A stretch of DNA of 58,352 bases from contig CABXPN010000003.1 in NCBI GenBank assembly GCA_902514225.1, forward strand, positions 1-58,352, in the 5' to 3' direction. Below the pieces are notes generated by a model. It was not told the origin of the DNA, searched no databases, and saw only the letters and a list, made by a program, of their open reading frames with translations. Shown piece after piece: positions 47,244-57,100 of this stretch (its first letter is position 1; every line of letters starts with the position of its first letter). This DNA is from an uncultured Bacteroidota bacterium (GTDB lineage: Bacteria > Bacteroidota > Bacteroidia > Flavobacteriales > BACL11). The translations under genes were made by a program, and so were the position numbers.

Positions 47244-48108
47244 ATTTATTGTAAATCCTGTATCCGGAACAGGAAAACAAAAAAACATTGAACGATATAT
47301 AAATCAATATCTGGAAAAAAATAAATTTGATTATAATATTAGATATACTGAAAAACAAGAACATGCAAAAGAAATTTGCAAACTAGCAATAAAAGAAAAA
47401 TACAATATAATTATTGCTGTTGGTGGTGATGGAACGGTAAACGAAATTGCGTCCGAACTAATTGATACAAACATAACTTTAGGAGTAATACCATGCGGAT
47501 CTGGAAATGGATTTGCATATCATATAGGAATGAATAAGAACATTGCTAAGGCAGTAAAACAAATAAACAACTCAGATACCCAAATAATTGATAGTTGCAC
47601 TGCTAATGGAGATAAGTTTATAAATGTAAGTGGTATTGGTTTTGATGCCCATATAGCAAATCTTTTTTCAGGATTAAAACAGAGGGGTTTTTGGAATTAT
47701 ATAAAGTTAATTTTTAAGGAACTAAACTACAAATCAAGAAAATATACTTTAGAATATAATTCAGAAGTTAGAGAAATAAACGCACTTCTGATTTCCTTTG
47801 CAAATGCTACACAATACGGAAACAACTTTAAGATATCTCCTAACTCGGATTTATCAGATGGAAAAATTGATTTTGTAATTGTAAAAAACATGAAAAGATG
47901 GCAAGTACCACAATTTTTACTTAAAATTGCAAGAGGTAAAATTCAGCAATCTGAGCATGTAGAAATTATACAAACAAAGGAAATGAAAATACTGTCAGAT
48001 GATAAAATTATACATCTGGATGGAGAAGTAAAAAAAATAAACAAAAATGTGATTGTAAAATGCAATCCGAAATCTTTAAAAATACTTGTACCTAATGGGA
48101 AAAAATAA
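47233..48108 (+). CDS. Diacylglycerol kinase family lipid kinase (YegS/DgkB type)
   Basis: 291 residues. Motifs: KFIVNPVSGTGKQ, the nucleotide loop IAVGGDGTVNEIA, and IPCGSGNGFAYHIG; the C-terminal beta domain includes HLDGE. The family phosphorylates diacylglycerol or related lipids. The translational overlap with the LTA synthase-like gene suggests that it recycles the diacylglycerol which that enzyme releases. Confidence 0.9.
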   Translation: MKIKFIVNPVSGTGKQKNIERYINQYLEKNKFDYNIRYTEKQEHAKEICKLAIKEKYNIIIAVGGDGTVNEIASELIDTNITLGVIPCGSGNGFAYHIGMNKNIAKAVKQINNSDTQIIDSCTANGDKFINVSGIGFDAHIANLFSGLKQRGFWNYIKLIFKELNYKSRKYTLEYNSEVREINALLISFANATQYGNNFKISPNSDLSDGKIDFVIVKNMKRWQVPQFLLKIARGKIQQSEHVEIIQTKEMKILSDDKIIHLDGEVKKINKNVIVKCNPKSLKILVPNGKK

Positions 48109-48433
48109 TAAAAACAGAAAAGGAGTAATGTATTCTACAAATCCGGATTTTGAATACGAATATGAAGAAGAAGAAATGGAAACTATTGCAAATAATCAGC
48201 AAAATTTAAAAGTGTGTATTGACAAACACAGAGCGGGGAAAATTGCAGTTATCATAAAGGATTTCGTTGGTACTACAGATGATTTAAAATCATTAGAGAA
48301 GATGATTAAAGCTAAATGCGGAGTAGGGGGATCTGCAAAAAACGGAGAAATTATTATACAAGGAAATGTTAGAGATAAAGTAATGGAAATACTCCAAAAA
48401 GAAGGATACAACTACAAAAGAGTCGGAGGATAA
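48095..48433 (+). CDS. eIF1/SUI1-like translation factor (YciH family)
   Basis: 112 residues from the ATG at 48095 (MGKNNKNRKGVMYS); an upstream TTG would add three residues but is less likely. The acidic N-terminal linker (FEYEYEEEEMET) precedes the SUI1 domain: IDKHRAGKIAVIIKDFVG and KCGVGGSAKNGEIIIQGN. In bacteria YciH may influence start-codon fidelity. It overlaps the kinase gene by 14 nt. Confidence 0.88.
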   Translation: MGKNNKNRKGVMYSTNPDFEYEYEEEEMETIANNQQNLKVCIDKHRAGKIAVIIKDFVGTTDDLKSLEKMIKAKCGVGGSAKNGEIIIQGNVRDKVMEILQKEGYNYKRVGG

Positions 48434-48491
48434 AAATAATTAGTATTATTCTGCACTGACACCAATTTCAATTCTGACCTTGAAAAACCAC

Positions 48492-48510
48492 TTAAGAAAT
48501 TGTTTCTCAA
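48492..48510. terminator. Bidirectional terminator hairpin between the SUI1 gene and tRNA-Leu
   Basis: An 8-bp stem with one mismatch (TTAAGAAA with TTTCTCAA) and a 3-nt loop. On the plus strand it is followed by CTTTTT; on the minus strand by TTTTT a few bases on. It could end both the plus-strand operon and the tRNA-Leu transcript. Confidence 0.4.
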
Positions 48511-48523
48511 CTTTTTATATTCG

Positions 48524-48606
48524 TGCCCAGAGCGGGAGTCGAACCCGCACGTCCGTAGGACACATGACCCTCAATCATGCCTGTCTACCAATTTCAGCAC
48601 CTGGGC
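48524..48606 (-). tRNA. tRNA-Leu (anticodon GAG)
   Basis: Minus strand, 83 nt without CCA. The acceptor stem is GCCCAGG paired with the 3' strand (last pair G-T), the D-loop has GGTAGAC, the anticodon arm is CATGA-TTGAGGG-TCATG, a long variable arm follows (class II, as expected for Leu), and the T arm has GGTTCGACTCC. Anticodon GAG reads CUC and CUU. The 3' CCA is not encoded (CGA follows). Confidence 0.95.
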
Positions 48607-48616
48607 AATGCAGTAG

Positions 48617-48624
48617 CAAAAGTA
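48617..48624 (-). promoter_or_regulatory. TAnnTTTG promoter box for tRNA-Leu
   Basis: TACTTTTG on the minus strand, 10 nt before the tRNA-Leu 5' end. It lies downstream of the hairpin at 48633-48666, so tRNA-Leu can be transcribed separately from tRNA-Lys. Confidence 0.45.
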
Positions 48625-48632
48625 TCTAAATA

Positions 48633-48666
48633 AAATAATCCCGCTAATAAATTAGTGGGATTATTT
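48633..48666. terminator. Long terminator hairpin between the two tRNA genes
   Basis: A 15-bp stem (48633-48647 with 48652-48666, one G-T pair) with the loop TAAA; T-rich sequence follows on both strands. It probably ends the tRNA-Lys transcript. Confidence 0.65.
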
Positions 48667-48672
48667 ATATTT

Positions 48673-48748
48673 TGGTGACCTGGCTGGGGCTCGAACCCAG
48701 GACCCTCTCCTTAAAAGGGAGATGCTCTACCAACTGAGCTACCAGGTC
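48673..48748 (-). tRNA. tRNA-Lys (anticodon TTT)
   Basis: Minus strand, 76 nt including an encoded CCA. The acceptor stem GACCTGG pairs perfectly, the D arm is GCTCAGTTGGTAGAGC, the anticodon arm is TCTCC-CTTTTAA-GGAGA with anticodon TTT, and the T arm is CTGGGTTCGAGCCCCAG. Confidence 0.96.
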
Positions 48749-48763
48749 GTTCAAAATCGGTTG

Positions 48764-48771
48764 CAAATATA
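48764..48771 (-). promoter_or_regulatory. Promoter of tRNA-Lys (TAnnTTTG with -33 TTG)
   Basis: TATATTTG on the minus strand, 15 nt before the tRNA 5' end. A TTG at 48790-48792 lies 18 nt further upstream, matching the Bacteroidota -33/-7 arrangement. This is the best-formed promoter in the window. Confidence 0.65.
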
Positions 48772-48898
48772 TTTATATTTATTATTCTGCAATAAATAAA
48801 TATCTTTTTTATTTAATAAAAAATTATTAGGTATAAAACACTGAAAATTACTATAATAATTGTTTTTTTGCAGAGTTAAATTTCTATTAAATTGTTAA

Positions 48899-49399
48899 AT
48901 GAGATATTTTTTAATTGGTTTTATGGGGTCAGGAAAGAGTAAAATTGGAAAACAACTTTCTGAAAAGCTCAATTTAAAATACATTGACCTTGATGAATAT
49001 ATTGAGGAATCTGAAAACAGAACTATCTCAGATATTTTTAATAACTCTGGAGAAACATATTTCAGAAAACTTGAAGAAAGATATCTGAAAGAAATAATAA
49101 AAGAAAAAGATGTACTTGTTTCTACTGGTGGAGGAACTCCTACTTTTAATAATCTTATCGACTTAATGAATGAAGTTGGAAAAACAATTTATTTAGAATG
49201 TTGTACAGAAACTTTATTTGAAAGGCTTCACATCAACAAAGATAAACGACCAATTATTTCTCAACTTTCGGACAAAAGTTTAAGAAGGTATATTGAAAAT
49301 AAAATGCAAGAAAGGAAATGCTTTTATAATAAAGCAAAATACACTATTTGCAACGACAAAGGTAGTTGTGTGAACGAAATAGTAAAAGTCCTAAGATAA
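48899..49399 (+). CDS. aroK: Shikimate kinase
   Basis: 166 residues. The P-loop is GFMGSGKSKIGK, the shikimate-binding Asp is in IDLDEYIE, and STGGGT follows near residue 80; the LID has KDKRPII. It phosphorylates shikimate in aromatic amino acid synthesis. It is a single-gene unit preceded by a 150-nt AT-rich gap in which no plus-strand TAnnTTTG box was found. Its end overlaps the convergent phosphoribosyltransferase by 9 nt. Confidence 0.95.
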   Translation: MRYFLIGFMGSGKSKIGKQLSEKLNLKYIDLDEYIEESENRTISDIFNNSGETYFRKLEERYLKEIIKEKDVLVSTGGGTPTFNNLIDLMNEVGKTIYLECCTETLFERLHINKDKRPIISQLSDKSLRRYIENKMQERKCFYNKAKYTICNDKGSCVNEIVKVLR

Positions 49400-49891
49400 A
49401 TAAACTCCCTCCTCTTTTCCGAAAACAACATTTATATGTTCTTGCAATGTTGTAGATAACGACATACCTTCATAATCTGCTTTTATAGGAAACCTATTAT
49501 GGTTTCTGTTTACCAAAACTAATGTAGATAGTTTCTGAATTGGCACAGATAAAAATTCCTTTGTAGCATACATTAATGTTTTTCCTGAATTAAGAACATC
49601 ATCAACTAAAATTACAACCTTATTTTCTATTTTTTTGCTATCCAAACTAAAAATAATTCCTGAAGAATAAGGGTTATCTTTATCTAAGGAAATTGTTGCA
49701 CTACTAACTTTTAAATCTGAAATATCTGAAATAACATTTGCTAATCTTTTAGATAACACTACACCTCTTTTTTCAATACCAACAATTACTATCTCTTTTT
49801 GTGTATAATTTCTTTCATACACTTGCCAAGCTAATCTGTTTACTTTTTGTTGTAATTGTTTTTTATCCAGAATTTTTGATGCGTCCTTCAT
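49391..49891 (-). CDS. PyrR-like phosphoribosyltransferase
   Basis: 166 residues. The PRPP-binding loop is KVVILVDDVLNSGKTL, and the hood region IVIVGIEKRGVVLSKRLA fits type I phosphoribosyltransferases. Length and composition resemble PyrR (uracil phosphoribosyltransferase and pyr regulator), but no pyrimidine gene is adjacent and regulatory function is not established. It lies 25 nt upstream of... the giant gene at 49916 ends just before its start, so the two are close on the same strand. Confidence 0.8.
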   Translation of the reverse strand: MKDASKILDKKQLQQKVNRLAWQVYERNYTQKEIVIVGIEKRGVVLSKRLANVISDISDLKVSSATISLDKDNPYSSGIIFSLDSKKIENKVVILVDDVLNSGKTLMYATKEFLSVPIQKLSTLVLVNRNHNRFPIKADYEGMSLSTTLQEHINVVFGKEEGVYLS

Positions 49892-49915
49892 ATTTATAAT
49901 TTTTTACAAAATAAA

Positions 49916-52900
49916 CTATTCAATTAAAACTTCCCCCGTTTTTTTATGAAAAGTCCCAAGTTTATCTACTACATTTATTACATATGTATAAGCGGATGCA
50001 ACCGCCCTTCCTCCATCCCAACAAATATCTATATTATCAGAATAAAAAAGTTCTTCTCCCCATCTATTGAAAATGTAGATTTCGAAACTTTCTATACCAA
50101 CTCCTTTTGGTTCAAATATATCATTTCTACCATCATCATTTGGGGTAAATGTGTTCGGGACATAAAGTGCGTAATATGGGTTAATTGTAATATTTGAGAA
50201 AGCAGTATCGGTACAAGGTCCATTTTCTGCTAATAAAACTATCTGATATATATCATCTTCTTGATAAATATGAGTTGGGTTAAATTCCGTACTATTTGGA
50301 GTATTATCTCCAAACTGCCATAAATAAGTATTTGCAAAAATTGAAGTATTAGAAAAACTAACCTCAGGATTGAGCATATTTGGACTATCAGGATAAAAAT
50401 TAAAACTTGCTTGTGGCCTATTTATAACATCCACTATTTCTGATCCGGTTCCGGTATTTGAACAACCATTTGCGTCCAAAATATAAGGTATTGTATATAT
50501 TCCCTCCTTATCAGATAAAATAACAATTGGGTTATTAGATGAAGTAATATTACTTATAGCTCCATCTACTGAATAGGTTAAATTCCAATCCGGATTTCCA
50601 CTAACATCAACAATAATAGCAGCAGAATCTCCACTACATATTGTTCCTCCACCAGAAACGATTGTTGCCGTAGGTAATGGAATTACACTTACCACTACAT
50701 TTGTAGTGTCTGTACATCCAATTAAATCTGTTCCGATAACTTTATAATCAGTAGTGTTTTGAGGGGTGGAAACAACAGAAACTCCAATATTAGAACTTAA
50801 TGAAGTACTTGGACTCCAACTATAATTATTAGCTCCATTTGCGGTTAAAGTAACACTCTCTCCTTCGCATATAGTAGAAGAAAGAGGAGAAACAAAAACA
50901 GTTGGAGGAACACCAACAATTAACTGAAATTCAATAGAATCTTTACAAGAATTTACATCCGTACCAACAACCGTATAAATTACATCAGATGTTGGATTTG
51001 CTTGCACAATATTAGAAGTTGAAGTATTTAATCCGAATGATGGACTCCAAACATAATTTATTGCTCCGAAAACCTCAATCTGCAAACTAGACCCCAAACA
51101 TATAGAAGAATTAGCCGGATTTAAACTTAAATTTGGAGAAGGGTTTACATTAACTGTAGATAATATAACATCCTGACAACCATTTAAATCCGTTCCGGTA
51201 ATTATATAATTTGTTGTGTTTATTGGGTTAGCAACTACACTATTCCCTAAAGAAGTATTAAGTCCTAATGAAGGAGACCAAACATATGTGTTTGCTCCTG
51301 CAACAATTAAAGATATATTCTCTCCTTCACAAATAGTAGTGGTAATATTATTTACAGATAAAATTGGCAATGGATTTACAATAATACTTAAAGTATCCCA
51401 TGAGGAGCAAGAGTTAGCATCTGTACCAACTACCATATAAGTTGTATTTATTATAGGATTAGATGAAACAACATTTCCTGTATTCGAACTTAATGAAGAT
51501 ACCGGATTCCAACTATATTGAATTCCACCAGTTGCAGTTAATAAAATACTTTCCCCTATACATATTTCAGGTTTTGGAGCGGTTACATCAATAATTGGTA
51601 ACGGATTTACATTTATAACAATACTTGTTGAAGAAGTGCATCCTAAACTATCCATTCCAACAATACTATATGAAATATTATTTACCGGATAAGCCAAAAC
51701 TGTATCAGAATTGGCAGAACTTAATCCTAAAATTGGATTCCATATATAATTTAAAGCTCCATTTACAAACAAAATAGCTGTATCTCCCAAACAAATATCT
51801 ACATTAGAATTTTGAGTAGATAATATAGGATTTGGATTTACACTTACTACCGTAGAAATTGTATCGGAACAACCATTATTTGAAGTTCCAATGACTGAGT
51901 AAGAAGTAGATGTCAGAGGATTTGCAGTTACAGTATTTCCAATTACAGAATTTAATCCACTTGATGGATACCAATTATAATTATTAGCTCCATTTGCTAC
52001 CAAAGGAACTGATTCTCCCTCACAAATTGAAGGACTATTTGTAACAGAAACTGATGGTTTTGATAAGACATCTATATTTACATAAATTGTATCGGTACAT
52101 CCAAAATTATCTGTTCCAATAACCATATAATTTGTAGTGTTAAGTGGTGATGCAATTACTGATGAAGAGTTTGTTGTATTTAATCCATTAGGAGGAAACC
52201 AACTATAAGATAAAGCTCCACTAATACTAACATTAATATTTTCTCCCTCACAAACTTCTGGAGAAGGAGGATTACTAGACATCATTAAAGATTGAACTAC
52301 TTGAATATCTACTGTATCCGTATTAGTACATCCATTTAAATCTGTACCTAAAAGAACATAAGTAATAGATGAATTTGGAGTAGATATCACATTAGCAGAA
52401 GTAGTAGAATTTAACCATACTGGAGGGCTCCAAGAATAATTAAGAGCTCCAGTGGCTTGTAAATTTACCGAACTGCCAATACATACAGTTGTAGAAGGAA
52501 CAGAAATAGAGACAGGAACAGGCAAAGGTTCTGTAATCGTTTCTGAAATAGTATCAATACAATTATTTGCATCTGTTACTGTTAATAGGTAAGTTCCTGC
52601 TGGCAGAAAGACGGCATTAGCATTATTCTGAACTGGATTTGTATTCCAACTATAACTGTAATTTTGAGTACCACCACTAACTAAAACATTTACTTGACCA
52701 TCTGAAACTCCATTACATGATGTAGGAATCTGGGAAGTGACAAATGAAAATGGAGCTGGTTCATTTACTGTGATAGTATCTATTAATATACAATTATTAT
52801 TATCTGTAACCTGAAGAATATAATTATCAGCTGAAAGATTTTCAAGAGAATCTTCCATGAAAGAAGAAGGTGGATTTGAAGATAAAACACTCATATTCGC

Positions 52901-54076
52901 ATCAAACCAAGAAAATGAATATGGAGAAAATCCACCAGAAATAATAGAATTTATTTTTCCATCATTTCCTGCATTACAACTTACATCTGTAACAACATTT
53001 GTAGCAGAAAACGAATTTGAAGGATCTTCCGTAATTGTAAGTGTGAAAGTACCTAATTCAGAAGGAGAAGTTGCGTCTACCACTACATAATAAATTCCTG
53101 TTTCACAAAGAGCAGTAGCTAATTCTGATTGATTAGAACAATAGTCGTTATTCTCAGAAAGCGCAATAACTGTAGTATCCTTTACAAGATATAGATAACT
53201 ATCAAACTGAGCTCCGTTCATCCCACATAAAGAAATATTTACTCCAGTAGGGTTCGTTACATTAAACGAATATATAACATCATTTCCGGTACTTGGTGTA
53301 TAATAATCTGTATAACATTCATTACTATTAAAATGGGTCATAGGAGTTCCCATAGTTAGAGTTCCTAGATCAATTGCATTTGCAAATGATGTTCCTCTAG
53401 TATATCTCCAATATGTCTCAATATGTGGTTTATAATATCCATTTGTATTGGGTGCTCCAGATTGAGAACTTGGATTTACACAGCCGCTTCCATTTATATA
53501 TCCATGAGAATACCATTGACATGGTGGTCCACTTCTATATGTCAAACCTTGATAAAATGGATTTGCATCACATCTATAATCATCTCCAGTTTCTATTCCA
53601 ATACAAAGTCCCCATAAATAAATACCACAACATTCCATATCATTCCACGTACAAGAAGTCCCTGTATTACAAAATCCTATCAATTGATCAGAAGGTAAAT
53701 CATCTTCCCAAGTATCAATTTTAAAATCTAAATACTGTGGAACTGTAGTAGATGGAAAAGAAAAATTAGCAAAAGTGGTATTAAAATCTATTGAATTAGA
53801 ACCACCAACAGTAGGTGTAAAATTATTATCCTGTAAACACGTTCCTCCAGTCCAAGGGTATGTAAGTAAATTATCTTGTGCCCAAATATAAAAAGTAAGT
53901 TCATCAGGAGCAAATCCTATTCCTAATAAGGATTCATCTGTTGCAGCAAAATTTCCTTGAACTTCTCTTAATTTTACATCAACTGAAATAGGTCCATCAG
54001 AATATGATTGTGAAAACAATATGCTTATTGAACATATTAAAAATATACAAGATAACAATACTTTCTTAAAATTCAT
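49916..54076 (-). CDS. Giant surface protein with SprB and Ig-like repeats and T9SS type B (CHU_C) tail
   Basis: 1386 residues. A signal peptide (MNFKKVLLSCIFLICSISILF) leads to a Cys-rich N-terminal region (~22-350) with two beta modules, the second resembling pre-peptidase C-type beta sandwiches (GNDVIYSFNVTNPTGVNISL). Two SprB repeats follow (VTDVSCNAGNDGKI; PTSCNGVSDGQV), then eight tandem Ig-like repeats of ~75 residues (TICEGESVTL, YSWSPS, GTDLxGCxDT), a PKD domain (YLWQFGDNTPN) and the CHU_C tail (YVPNTFTPNDDGRNDIF, FNRWGEELF). T9SS should export it and attach it to the surface. Role probably adhesion or gliding; not proven. Confidence 0.9.
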   Translation of the reverse strand: MNFKKVLLSCIFLICSISILFSQSYSDGPISVDVKLREVQGNFAATDESLLGIGFAPDELTFYIWAQDNLLTYPWTGGTCLQDNNFTPTVGGSNSIDFNTTFANFSFPSTTVPQYLDFKIDTWEDDLPSDQLIGFCNTGTSCTWNDMECCGIYLWGLCIGIETGDDYRCDANPFYQGLTYRSGPPCQWYSHGYINGSGCVNPSSQSGAPNTNGYYKPHIETYWRYTRGTSFANAIDLGTLTMGTPMTHFNSNECYTDYYTPSTGNDVIYSFNVTNPTGVNISLCGMNGAQFDSYLYLVKDTTVIALSENNDYCSNQSELATALCETGIYYVVVDATSPSELGTFTLTITEDPSNSFSATNVVTDVSCNAGNDGKINSIISGGFSPYSFSWFDANMSVLSSNPPSSFMEDSLENLSADNYILQVTDNNNCILIDTITVNEPAPFSFVTSQIPTSCNGVSDGQVNVLVSGGTQNYSYSWNTNPVQNNANAVFLPAGTYLLTVTDANNCIDTISETITEPLPVPVSISVPSTTVCIGSSVNLQATGALNYSWSPPVWLNSTTSANVISTPNSSITYVLLGTDLNGCTNTDTVDIQVVQSLMMSSNPPSPEVCEGENINVSISGALSYSWFPPNGLNTTNSSSVIASPLNTTNYMVIGTDNFGCTDTIYVNIDVLSKPSVSVTNSPSICEGESVPLVANGANNYNWYPSSGLNSVIGNTVTANPLTSTSYSVIGTSNNGCSDTISTVVSVNPNPILSTQNSNVDICLGDTAILFVNGALNYIWNPILGLSSANSDTVLAYPVNNISYSIVGMDSLGCTSSTSIVINVNPLPIIDVTAPKPEICIGESILLTATGGIQYSWNPVSSLSSNTGNVVSSNPIINTTYMVVGTDANSCSSWDTLSIIVNPLPILSVNNITTTICEGENISLIVAGANTYVWSPSLGLNTSLGNSVVANPINTTNYIITGTDLNGCQDVILSTVNVNPSPNLSLNPANSSICLGSSLQIEVFGAINYVWSPSFGLNTSTSNIVQANPTSDVIYTVVGTDVNSCKDSIEFQLIVGVPPTVFVSPLSSTICEGESVTLTANGANNYSWSPSTSLSSNIGVSVVSTPQNTTDYKVIGTDLIGCTDTTNVVVSVIPLPTATIVSGGGTICSGDSAAIIVDVSGNPDWNLTYSVDGAISNITSSNNPIVILSDKEGIYTIPYILDANGCSNTGTGSEIVDVINRPQASFNFYPDSPNMLNPEVSFSNTSIFANTYLWQFGDNTPNSTEFNPTHIYQEDDIYQIVLLAENGPCTDTAFSNITINPYYALYVPNTFTPNDDGRNDIFEPKGVGIESFEIYIFNRWGEELFYSDNIDICWDGGRAVASAYTYVINVVDKLGTFHKKTGEVLIE
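50680..52525 (-). repeat. Eight tandem ~75-residue Ig-like repeats
   Basis: Within the 1386-residue protein, eight consecutive units share C-x-G-[ED] near the start, Y-x-W-x-P, S or T before V-x-A/S-x-P, and G-T/M-D-x-x-G/S-C. A ninth, diverged unit (TICSGDSAAIIV) follows toward the C-terminus. Protein similarity is much higher than DNA identity, so the array is old. Boundaries are approximate. Confidence 0.85.
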
Positions 54077-54101
54077 TCTTCCTTAATTATATAATAATTT
54101 A

Positions 54102-54109
54102 CAAATATA
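54102..54109 (-). promoter_or_regulatory. TAnnTTTG promoter box for the 1386-residue surface protein
   Basis: TATATTTG on the minus strand, 25 nt before the ATG at 54076, in the 40-nt gap between the two giant genes. It suggests that the downstream gene can be transcribed on its own. Confidence 0.5.
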
Positions 54110-54116
54110 TATTATT

Positions 54117-57100
54117 CTATCTTATTAATTTTACTTGACCCTGATATTCAAAAACTTCCCCGTAAATATTCTCGATAAATACAGTATAGGTATAAACACC
54201 AACAGGGCATAAATCATTATTACCAGAGCCATCTAATTCTGACTGATGTGTTCCATCCCAACCAACATCTAAATCATTCGATTTAAATATTAATTCACCC
54301 CATCTAGAAAATATCTTTAATTCATATTCTTCTACTCCTATTCCATACCCCTTAAATATTTTATTCTCAGATTCTGAACTTGAAGGAATAAATGTATTTG
54401 GAATGTAGAAAGAATACTCGTCAACCAAGACATCTTTACTGATAGTATCTATACAATTAGCAAAAGTTCTAATTTCTAAGATTACTGTATAAATACCTGG
54501 ATCATTATAGATATGTGAAACCAAAGAATCATCATCAAAGAAACCGTCCCCAAAACTCCAAGTCCAATATTCTACAGAATCTGAAAATGTATTGGTTAAG
54601 TCAACAAAATAGAATGGCTTATTTTTCTGATCTAATAATCTCTTGTGATATGGATAGGCCTCAAAATCCGCTATCGGACTTTCTAAATTATCAATATTTA
54701 CAGTATCTATTTTAATGCAAGAGTTTGCATCAGAAACCTCTACATAATATTCTCCTTCAGAGAAATCATAAACATTTAAACCTATAGAGGAATCACTCCA
54801 AATTCCTGAATAATTAGGCACTCCACCAGATGGTATAACCTCAGCCCAACCAATAGATTTTGAACAAGTATCTTTACCAAAATCTAACTGATAAATTAAC
54901 TCTGTAGGTTCTGTAAGAGTAATAGAGTCTATAGCCAGACACTGGTTATTATCATAAACAAAAACTTCATAATACCCACTATACAATCCTGTTAAAGAAT
55001 CTTTTACATCATTAGTATTCCACAAATAAGTATAAGGAGGAACTCCATGAATAGCCTCTGCAAATACAGAACCATCATTTACTCCGAAACAACTAACATT
55101 ATAACCATTATAATCTGAAGTTGCAATTACATCTGCTATTACATAAGTTAAAGATTCGTTCAAATTTATAGATAAATCTTCTGTACAACCTAAACTATCT
55201 GTAATTTGTAAAGAATAAGTTCCAGCATACAAGTTAAATATACTATCTGTAACATCACCATTACTCCATAGATAAGCAAAAGGAGGATATCCTCCAGAAA
55301 CAGAAATCTCAACCCAAGCTGAATTCTCTCCTTTACAACGAACATTATATCCAGAATAATTTGATGTATTTATTGTTACAGTTTGAGAAAGTTGTTGTGG
55401 TTGATCTATAAATAAATTAAGAGATTGGTCACATAAATTTGCATCTGTAATTATTACAGAATAATTTCCACTCTCTAAACTATAGATATCTTCATCTGTT
55501 GAGGAGTAGTTATTCGGACCATTCCAAAGGTAAGAATATGGAGGAGTTCCAGTTCCCTGAGCAATCTGAAGCTCTAAACTACCATTAAAATCTCCATAAC
55601 ACTGAACGTCTGTAATAGTAGATGTGATTTGCATAGAATCATTTTGCTGTATATTTACTGAATCAGTAAATTTACATCCATTATTATCTGTTACTGTAAA
55701 AACGTGATAACCAGCCCACATTGCAGATATATTAGAAGATCCCCAATCTAATAAATATGGAGGAACACCACCACCTATAATAGTAGATACAGATCCTGTT
55801 GTATCTCCATAACATAAAATATTAGTAATATTTGTTACAGCCGAAAGTTGTTGTGGCTCAGTTACAATTACATCTCTTACTATGGTACAGTTTGTAAAGT
55901 CAGTGATATTGACAGTATAAACTCCTGATGATACAGCAATCAAATCTTGTGTAGAACCAGGTGGACTCCAGTTATATGTAAAAGGAGGATTACCTCCTAC
56001 AATTTCTAAATCTGCAGATCCGTCAGAACCTCCATAACAACTAACATTTGTTATATTTCTTGTTGTATCAAATAAGTATAAGTTTACCTGGAAGGTGTCT
56101 GTCACAATACAATTATTATTATCTACTACATTCAATATATATTCTCCATTAAGGAGATTAGAATTTGTTGGAGTAGTATTTCCATTACTCCAAACATAAG
56201 AGTAATTTGGAGTACCTCCAGAAACAAAAATCTCAATCTGACCATCTTGATAACCCTCACAACTTTCATCAGTTAGAATTGATCCAAAAGATAATGTTTG
56301 TGGCTCTGAGATACTTAAATCAATCTGAGTAGGACAATTAGTCTCATCATTTACAATTGCAGAATAATTTCCGCTTTCTAAATTCAAAATCTGATTAGAT
56401 GTAGAACTAAATGAATTTGGTCCTGTCCAATTAAATGTTGGTGAAAGAGAATTTGGAGTTAGAAGAACTATATTACCATCTGAATATCCATTACAACTTA
56501 TATTATTTATAAAAGTATCCACTTGAATGATACTTCCGATATCAATAGTCTCAGAATGAAGAAAAATACAATTATTTAAATCAGTAATCTGTAAGTTGTA
56601 AGTACCTGCTTCCAATGATGAAATGTCTAAATTTGAAGAAGAAAATGAATTTGGACCTACCCAAGAAAAAGTATAAGAACTTGATCCTGTTAGTGTCATA
56701 TCAATACTTCCATCTGCATCTCCATAACAAGTTTCGTCTGTAACTACTGAACTCAACTGAATACCTGATGGCTCAGTGATTGTAATTGGAGAATTATTTA
56801 CTGAAGGAGAACAACCATTCGCATCAGTGATTGAATAAGAATAATCAGACGCACTTAAAGTAAAGATATCTTCTGAAATATTAAAATATCCATTTATTCC
56901 TGTCCATATTGTATTATAATTTCCAGCTCCTCCTGTAATACTTAAATCTATAGAACCATCATTACCATCAAAACAACTTACATTATTTGTAAGATAAGTT
57001 ACAATAATATCAGATGGCTCATTTACAAAATAGGAAGCAGAAGGACCTACACAAGAATTTGAATCAGTAATAGTTACAGTATAGGTTCCGGCTATTAAAT

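Noticed and set aside
48633..48666. Inverted repeat as an insertion-sequence end or attachment site
   Set aside because: It is a perfect hairpin with a 4-nt loop and T-rich flanks between tRNA genes, best explained as a terminator; no integrase or transposase is in the window.
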